A DNA stretch of 64,000 bases. It comes from Ailurus styani (lineage: Eukaryota > Chordata > Mammalia > Carnivora > Ailuridae). The translations under genes and the position numbers were made by a program. The notes under the pieces are model-generated. The model did not search any database, had not been told where the DNA came from, and worked only from the letters and a program-made list of their open reading frames with translations. Location of the stretch: positions 7,622,425-7,686,424 of the forward strand of contig LNAC01000030.1 of NCBI GenBank assembly GCA_002007465.1, in the 5' to 3' direction. The first letter of the stretch is position 1; each line of letters starts with the position of its first letter. Shown here piece after piece: positions 57,904-64,000 of this stretch.

Positions 57904-58554
57904 TCACTTTAAATTTTAAACTCAATTTTGATTTAGTGGTTAAAATTGGTCAGCCCACGTAATAATCAGAACTCTAAACTTGAATGACAGTTGAATGTTC
58001 TGCTCTTCCTTATTCTGCCTTCCGCAACTGGCTCATTTTTGACGTCTCTGGGATTGCAGTCAAGGAAGAAGGGTAAAGGAGAGCAAGAAAGTTCCTTCTG
58101 AACCAAAAGTCTTGTCAGATGGCTTCGTGTTTTCCTAGCTGCCTCCTTCCATCAGGGGCACTTTGGGGGTTCTTTAGCAACTCCTCCTCATGAGTTCACC
58201 TGCTTGCAATTTCTTTGCAGGGGGCAGTGTTTCCCCTTAAGCTCACTGCTGCAGAAGCTCCTTGAGCTTCTGCCCCTTTGCAGTGTCCTTTCATGTCAGG
58301 AGGCCCCCTTGTAGGCAGGATGCGCCTTCGAGGGCAGGATGCCTTTGGAAAGAACCCCATATAGGGAGGAATATAAATGCTCTGTGTTTTCTTTGCTTTT
58401 TTTTTTTTTCTAAAAGGCATTAAAAATCTATGTCCAAGTTTTTGGGCTGCTGATAGCCCGAACTCAGAAACGTGGCCACCTCGCATCCCACAGCAAGTCA
58501 TATTCTGAGCCCTTCCTAGGAACATGGGCCCTGCAGAGTGCAGCACAGGGGCCA

Positions 58555-58705
58555 CGAGCAGACGTTTTGGTATCACACTGACCTGGTTGGAATTTTCTGT
58601 GTGTGACTTTGGGAGAATCACTTAACCTATTTCTCTGAGCTTCGGTTTTCTCCCCTGTTAAATGGGGGTAGAAATACTACTGACCCCAGTAGGGTTATGG
58701 TGAGA
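58555..58705 (+). repeat. MIR SINE fragment
   Basis: GTGTGTGACTTTGGGAGAAT, TCGGTTTTCTCCCCTGTTAA and GGTTATGGTGAGAATTTAAT. Confidence 0.7.
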
Positions 58706-58725
58706 ATTTAATAAGATGCATATAG

Positions 58726-58927
58726 GGCGTCTGGGTGACTCAGTTGGTTAAGCGTCTGCCTTCAGCTCAGGTCATGATCCCAGGATCCTGGGATTGAGCC
58801 CTGCATCGGGCTCCCTGCTCAGCAGGGAAACTACTTCTCCCTGTGCCCCTCCCCCTGCTCATGCTCTCTCTCTCTCTCTCTCCCGCTCGCTCACTCTCTC
58901 TCAAATAAATAAAAATCTTAAAAAAAA
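58726..58927 (+). mobile_element. Carnivoran SINE
   Basis: Sense copy GGCGTCTGGGTGACTCAG, ending CAAATAAATAAAAATCTTAA. GATGCATATA before and AATGCATATA after mark the target. Confidence 0.9.
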
Positions 58928-59089
58928 GGATAATGCATATAAATTGCTTAGCAAAGTGTCTTGCTCCTAGCAAAGTGCTCAATACTTAATACTCTTATCT
59001 AATGAGGGGTACATTCAGAATATGCAAAAGATCATACCTTTGAATCCTACAAGGTAACAGTTATAACAAAATAAAATAAAGATATATCA

Positions 59090-59750
59090 GCTAGAGGCAA
59101 GGAGGTGATAGAAAAATTCAGCCACGGGGAACTGGAGTCAAGAGATCAGGCTGTCCTTGGCCAGGTTGCTTCTCCCCATGCCCTAGAAGCTATGGGTTTA
59201 AAGGAGACACCCTTAGTGCCTGCTGTTCTCACTAATGGGAGTCACTCCATGGAGTCAACTAGGCCAAGCATTTTCAATTATCTATGAAAACTATGTCAAT
59301 CTGTGCATTTTTTTCTGTTTTGGCAAAACCCAGTCTCTTGTGCCACAGAAGCTGAACTCATGGTCTCTTCCCAAACCCAAGCAGTCAGCCAGAGGACAAA
59401 CATTGGCCTGCCTGAGGCAGTGGAAAAGTCCAGACGTTTGTCAAGAGGACAACTACGGAGCGTGTCAGCTGTGATGAATAAGTAGATCTTACTAGCATCA
59501 AGCTTCCCTGCAAAAGAGCTGGCCCACTGGCATATTTCTTAAAATTGGGGGCAATACATAACTTGTGGTCCATAAAACAAAACTTCTCAAATTATTTTGA
59601 CAAATTCTTTCCTACGTTAATTCACCCACTCCTCTGATAGATCCAACGTCAGAGAAAGCAGCTATAAATAACCAGGAGGGAGAAGAGTATCTTTAGAGCC
59701 AGAAGCCTGAGACTTGACTTCTATGCCCTGATTGGGGGGAGGGGGTTAAG
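59090..59750. other. Unannotated stretch
   Basis: Short plus-strand open frames only; no domain, splice or repeat signature recognised. Confidence 0.3.
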
Positions 59751-59759
59751 TCAAAAGTT

Positions 59760-60120
59760 GTACCTATATAGTTACCATAGTAGTTTTACCTCTAGGAATT
59801 TATTTAAGAAAAGGAAGATTTATCTATAAGCATAATCTATAAGATAAATATAGAGATAATCTATAAGATAAATCTATATGTTGAGCTGAGTATCAATATA
59901 TAATAGCAAAGAATTGGAAACAACAGTCAGGGATGGTGAAATTGACAGATAAACCATAACATAAAATACCATTAGTGATGTAGGTATGTAGGTATATATA
60001 CACAGAAACAGGTTCACAGTATATTGAGTTTAAAACATGAAAAAAGAGTCAGGAAACAAAAGAATATGTACCATTTATTACCATCACCATTTTAATGAAA
60101 ATTAAAAAACGCCCCAAAAC
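59760..60120 (+). repeat. Old L1 3' end
   Basis: GCAAAGAATTGGAAACAACA, ACCATAACATAAAATACCAT and AATATGTACCATTTATTACC resemble L1M 3'UTR text. Confidence 0.6.
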
Positions 60121-60154
60121 TCAGTAATTGAGGGTTTTCTTAGTACTTGCTCTG

Positions 60155-60290
60155 AGGACTTCAAAGATGTTGATTTGTTTAATCCTTCCGCTGTTAGGCA
60201 CTGTTATTATCCCCGTTTGACAGATGAAGAAACTAACGTGCAGGCAGGTCGAAAAGCCTGCTGATGTCCTATGATAGTGAGCTGCGGAGC
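60155..60290 (-). repeat. MIR SINE, antisense
   Basis: GTTAGGCACTGTTATTATCC and TTTGACAGATGAAGAAACTA. Confidence 0.65.
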
Positions 60291-60499
60291 GGAGACTGAG
60301 GGCAGGCTCTGGGGTATGGACTCTTCCCACTGCACACTGCCTCTCCACATGGAGAAAAGCCTGGAAGGACATTCCCTCAAAACCTCCTTTCTGGGAGGTA
60401 AGACGTGGAGTGATTTTGTTGTTGACGACCTGCCTTTTCTACAGTTAATACGTGTCAGATATGTAACAAGACATACTCCAATAAAAATGTTTAAGATGG

Positions 60500-60655
60500 A
60501 AGATCTTAACCAGACAAGTCTCTCTGAGCCTCAGTTTCTTCACCTCTAGAATGGTAATAATGCCTATCCTGTAGAGCTAATGCCAAGATTGAGTGTGATA
60601 ATGGACGTGAGCAACTCTGCTATTGTAGAGCCAGAATATGTTAAAAATGCGAGGT
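60500..60655 (+). repeat. MIR SINE fragment
   Basis: TCTGAGCCTCAGTTTCTTCA, AATGGTAATAATGCCTATCC and TTGAGTGTGATAATGGACGT. Confidence 0.7.
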
Positions 60656-62735
60656 GCTGCAATATTAGAGTAAGAGAAAAGTATCTACAGGAAATCAGTG
60701 ATTGTGAGAAAACACAGTGGGAGTTTGAGTTGCTTCATATGTCATTGGATTCTCTTTAGAGCCTTGCATGATTCCTAAAGATAGTGTGTGTCTTCTTCAC
60801 GCCATGAGTGTGAATAGTTGGGAGGCAGGGATAGTCATGGTCTTACGTAGAAGTAGATGGCTCCCATGTTCCACTATTTTTTTCGGTGAGTATTGGGTGT
60901 CCCAGATTTCCTTTGGTTGTCAATCTGGTTGCCAGCCTGAGCCTGTTTGTGTGGTTCTTCGCAAGGTTGCTGCCCATCTTTCTGTCACACAGCTTCTGGC
61001 CTGAAGTACTGAGAGGTCAGGTGTTGGAGCGGGCTAAGAAATGGAGAGCTTGGATCGACAGACTAGCAAGGAAACTGAGGGTAGACCCCGGGAGTCCACC
61101 TGTGTGATGAACACTTTAAAAAGCTGATCTAACATAACTCTGGGTGCTCATTTTTTTTTTGGTGGTTGTTGGGTATAATCACTACCTTTGAGGATTACAG
61201 AAGACAATGGGGGTCCCCTTCCATACATTCCCACATCAGGGGATTCCTCTTAGAAAAACTTAAGAACAGTAGTTCTCAACACAGCGTGAGCTGTGCAGGG
61301 GAAGCAAAACCTTATTTCTACCTTCTTAGGGTCTCTGGCCTGAGAATTAAACTGACAGAAGGCATTAAGAGGAGAAAAGCACACAGATTTATTTCCTATA
61401 AATTTTAAGTGATAAGGACATGAAGACCCAAAGACGTGGCAAAGCCTAAATGCTTTTGTAATAGGTTGAACAAGAGATACAATTGTGGAAAAGTAATTAA
61501 AATATATGGGGAGTCTAAAGGAAAGTAAGAGTTATTTTGACCAGGTCTGTTTGTATGGAATTCTCTCGGCCTCCGCCCCCACCTCTGGTGGTAAGAATGT
61601 TTCTCTCCTCCTGGTGTAGGTGGACGTCTTTCACATGGGAATGTTCTTTTTTGTTTTCAGGAAGAAAAAGGGAGGGGAGGTCAGGGTGACCTTCTGCACC
61701 TGTTTTTCAAGTGCCTTTAGTTCAAAATAATCCTTAGGCCACAGTGGCAGACTCTGCCATCCTTTAGCTGGGGTTGGAGCCCCCAAGCAGCCATCCTCAA
61801 AGATCCTGATTCTGGGGTGGGAGTCCATGCATCAGAATCCTTTAAAGGTCCCGGAGGTTGAGAAGCCCTGGGTCGGGAGTTGAGCATTGACTTCCTGTAC
61901 CCCATTTAGTGATTACGCCGAATTGGCTGTAATGGCCCAGGACTGTTGGCTCAGGAATGTGTGAGCAACTGGGGAATGCGCGGCAGATGCTTCCCCAGGA
62001 AACACATTCAGGGTGTGTGGAGGGGTGTGTGTTTCCATACCAGTCTGGCAACGAGATTAGAGCCCTAAGGCACATCAAAACATCAGACAGGTGTTCTACT
62101 TTGCTTTCTTGGCAAGTTCCAAGAACTTACTTCTCCTAACTGAAACCAGCCAGCAACTGATGGACTTTCGAGCATTCAGAGTTGTACTCTGATGAGCCTG
62201 GGGGAAGACCAATAACCAAACCAGCTTGTTTTGGGTTAGACAAACTGAGAGGTGTGTGATCCAGCCTGAAAGCCAGTGGGTCCGACTAGAGACAGGATTG
62301 AAAGGTGTGGCAAACCTGTGTGATTGCCTCACTGCCTTGCCACTGGCGGGGTTTAAAATGCGAGTATCAGCCTGCTACTTGCCAATCCTGCAAAGCCAGA
62401 CTTTCTGAAACACCTTTTTGTCCCACTTGTACTTACACATTAGGTAGGTAAATTTGTTGTAAAAGATTCTGTTGATTTTGGCTCCCACTGGTATGTAATT
62501 CAAAATGCATCCTCCTGGGAAAGGATTTTAGCAAGTGTGCAAATCCCTTTCCTTTTCCCCTCCATTCCAGGGAGCCCGGCTTCAATGTTTGTAACCCGAA
62601 CTCTGTAGCAATGTTAGCAGGTTAATTTTTGTGTTTACAATTGGCATTGTCTGTTCTTGACTCTCAGGGGAAGAACTGAGGAAATGAATCTCTCCAGACA
62701 CCCAGCTTTCTTCTCTGATAAATTGTCAGGGGAAG
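60656..62735. other. Mostly unique DNA, possible CNR2 5' territory
   Basis: No repeat recognised except a hAT-like fragment (about 61795-61870, CATCAGAATCCTTTAAAGGT). The CNR2 first exon could lie here by analogy with the human gene size, but nothing in the sequence identifies it. Confidence 0.3.
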
Positions 62736-62739
62736 AGCC

Positions 62740-62870
62740 TTTGAGTTCCTTTAGGGCTGGGATGGAGCCTCATTCACTGTTGTAGCCCCAGGGCTTGGCA
62801 GAGTGCCTGCCTCAAAGAAGGCACCAGATAAATCTTGGTTAAATAAATGTTTTGTATTAAACACCCACGT
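62740..62870 (+). repeat. L2/MIR-type 3' end
   Basis: GTTGTAGCCCCAGGGCTTGG, CAGAGTGCCTGCCTCAAAGA and GGTTAAATAAATGTTTTG. Confidence 0.5.
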
Positions 62871-63657
62871 ATTTATTATGCGTTTGGCTCCCAGCACTGG
62901 TGGCTGATTTACATCCTGAGAGCTGTTTCTTTGTATCACCACTTTCCTATTTGAACTGAGAACCACTAATTGCATTGTGTTGGTGGCACAGACTTTAAAG
63001 ACTGGCAGGGGCTAGGCAGAGGCTGCATCAGATGTCCTGAAGAGGGTGTGCTTTTGGCTCCTACTCTCCAGTTCTGAGCTGTTACCAGCGCTCGGTAAAT
63101 ATTAAGGAAGGAAGAGGCTAGAGCTATTTTGGGAGGCTGCTGGGAGTCTGGGACATGGTAAAGGTTTTAAACAGTGCTCTGAGAGCAGCCCGACTCTGAC
63201 CAGGCAGAAATGGAGGCTTCATACCGCCCTAGCAGCTCTGCCAGTCCCTTCCACAGCCATTCAGCTTCGGCTCTGGGCAGAGTGCCTTTCAGGCCCTGGG
63301 GAAGACAGAGGGGACTCAGATACAAATGCTGCAGGGGACACAGAGCCTGGGCTCTGCAGCCTTAGCGTGTGGCTCTCAACTTTACATGTTACAGGCCTCA
63401 CATTTTTCATCTGCACAGTAGAGATCAAAATAGCACCTACCCCATAATTTGTGCGGATAAGCAAAAAACAATGTGGCACAGGGAAGGAGAAGGCTGAGAA
63501 AGTATCCAATGCATTGTGTGTGTTTATAAGTATCCAAAATACTACCTGTGTGTTTACACAGCTGAGAATCAGAGAGCAGCAAGGCGACTGAATTCTGTAA
63601 TACAATTTGGAGCCAATAAAGTGGTTTCTGTTTGTTGTTTTTGTTTTGTTTTGTTTT

Positions 63658-63832
63658 GGGTGCCTGGGTGGCTCAGTCGGTTAAGTTGTCGGCCTCCTGA
63701 TTTTGGCTCAGGTCATGATCTCAGGGTCGTGAGATTGAGCCCTGCATAGGGCTCACAATGGGGTGGAGGCTGTTCTTAAGATTCTCTCTTTTCCCTCTCC
63801 ACCTGCCCCCCCCAAATAAATAAGTAAATAGT
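63658..63832 (+). mobile_element. Old carnivoran SINE
   Basis: Sense copy GGGTGCCTGGGTGGCTCAG with an unusual insertion (TTGTCGGCCTCCTGATTTTG) in the tRNA-like head and a CCCCCCCC run before AAATAAATAAGTAAATA. Confidence 0.82.
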
Positions 63833-63924
63833 AACACAATCAAATTGGTGTAGAGAGGAAGGAGGATGGGGTGGAAGTGTGGTGGAAGTGAATTTGAAAG
63901 ATATTTGGATGATACGAATAAAAA

Positions 63925-64000
63925 GAATTAGACCTACTGAATGGGAGAAGATATTTGCAAATGACATATCAGATAAAGGGTTAGTGTCTAAGATCTAGAA
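63925..64000 (+). mobile_element. L1 ORF2 fragment running off the window
   Basis: GACCTACTGAATGGGAGAAG, TATTTGCAAATGACATATCA and AGATAAAGGGTTAGTGTCTA are sense ORF2; the element continues to the right. Confidence 0.8.

Overview
This is a vertebrate (mammalian, carnivoran) nuclear window with two complete protein-coding regions, both on the minus strand. FUCA1 (lysosomal alpha-L-fucosidase) can be assembled as eight coding exons between 2307 and 14450. CNR2 (cannabinoid receptor 2) has a single uninterrupted coding exon at 19266-20348. The same pair lies side by side in the same orientation on human chromosome 1p36, so the region is syntenic. Everything right of about 20.4 kb looks like CNR2 upstream/first-intron territory. 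I see no other credible protein-coding gene, RNA gene or CRISPR-like structure.

The organism is suggested by the SINEs. About thirty tRNA-Lys-derived carnivoran SINEs (CAN/SINEC type) are spread through the window. The youngest carry a head reading GTGGGTTAAAGCC followed by TCTGCCTTCGGCTC, a form I associate with mustelids (ferret, mink, marten and relatives). No canid-type young SINEC_Cf copy is seen. Mustelid is an inference; carnivoran is well supported.

Layout. 1-1430: old antisense L1 material. About 1685-14500: FUCA1 (3'UTR, exons 8 to 1, GC-rich promoter). Its introns hold five SINEs, an L1 3' end, a hAT-type element and three long alternating purine-pyrimidine tracts. 14.5-19.2 kb: spacer that probably includes the CNR2 3'UTR, with a SINE, an L1 end and a MaLR-type LTR split by nested SINEs. 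19.3-20.4 kb: CNR2 coding exon. 20.4-51 kb: repeat-rich non-coding DNA (SINE, MIR, L2, hAT and L1 pieces and one possible LTR). 51.3-57.9 kb: an L1-dominated block with an inverted L1 pair, a small retrocopy-like insert and a young L1/SINE pair sharing one target sequence. 58-64 kb: mostly unique DNA with MIR/L2 remnants, ending inside another L1.

The two genes are not functionally linked: FUCA1 removes alpha-L-fucose from glycoconjugates in lysosomes, and CNR2 is a Gi-coupled receptor mainly of immune cells. I found no new biological system. The notable points are an apparent GC-AG intron in FUCA1, residue changes in the receptor, and several nested or overlapping retroposon insertions.
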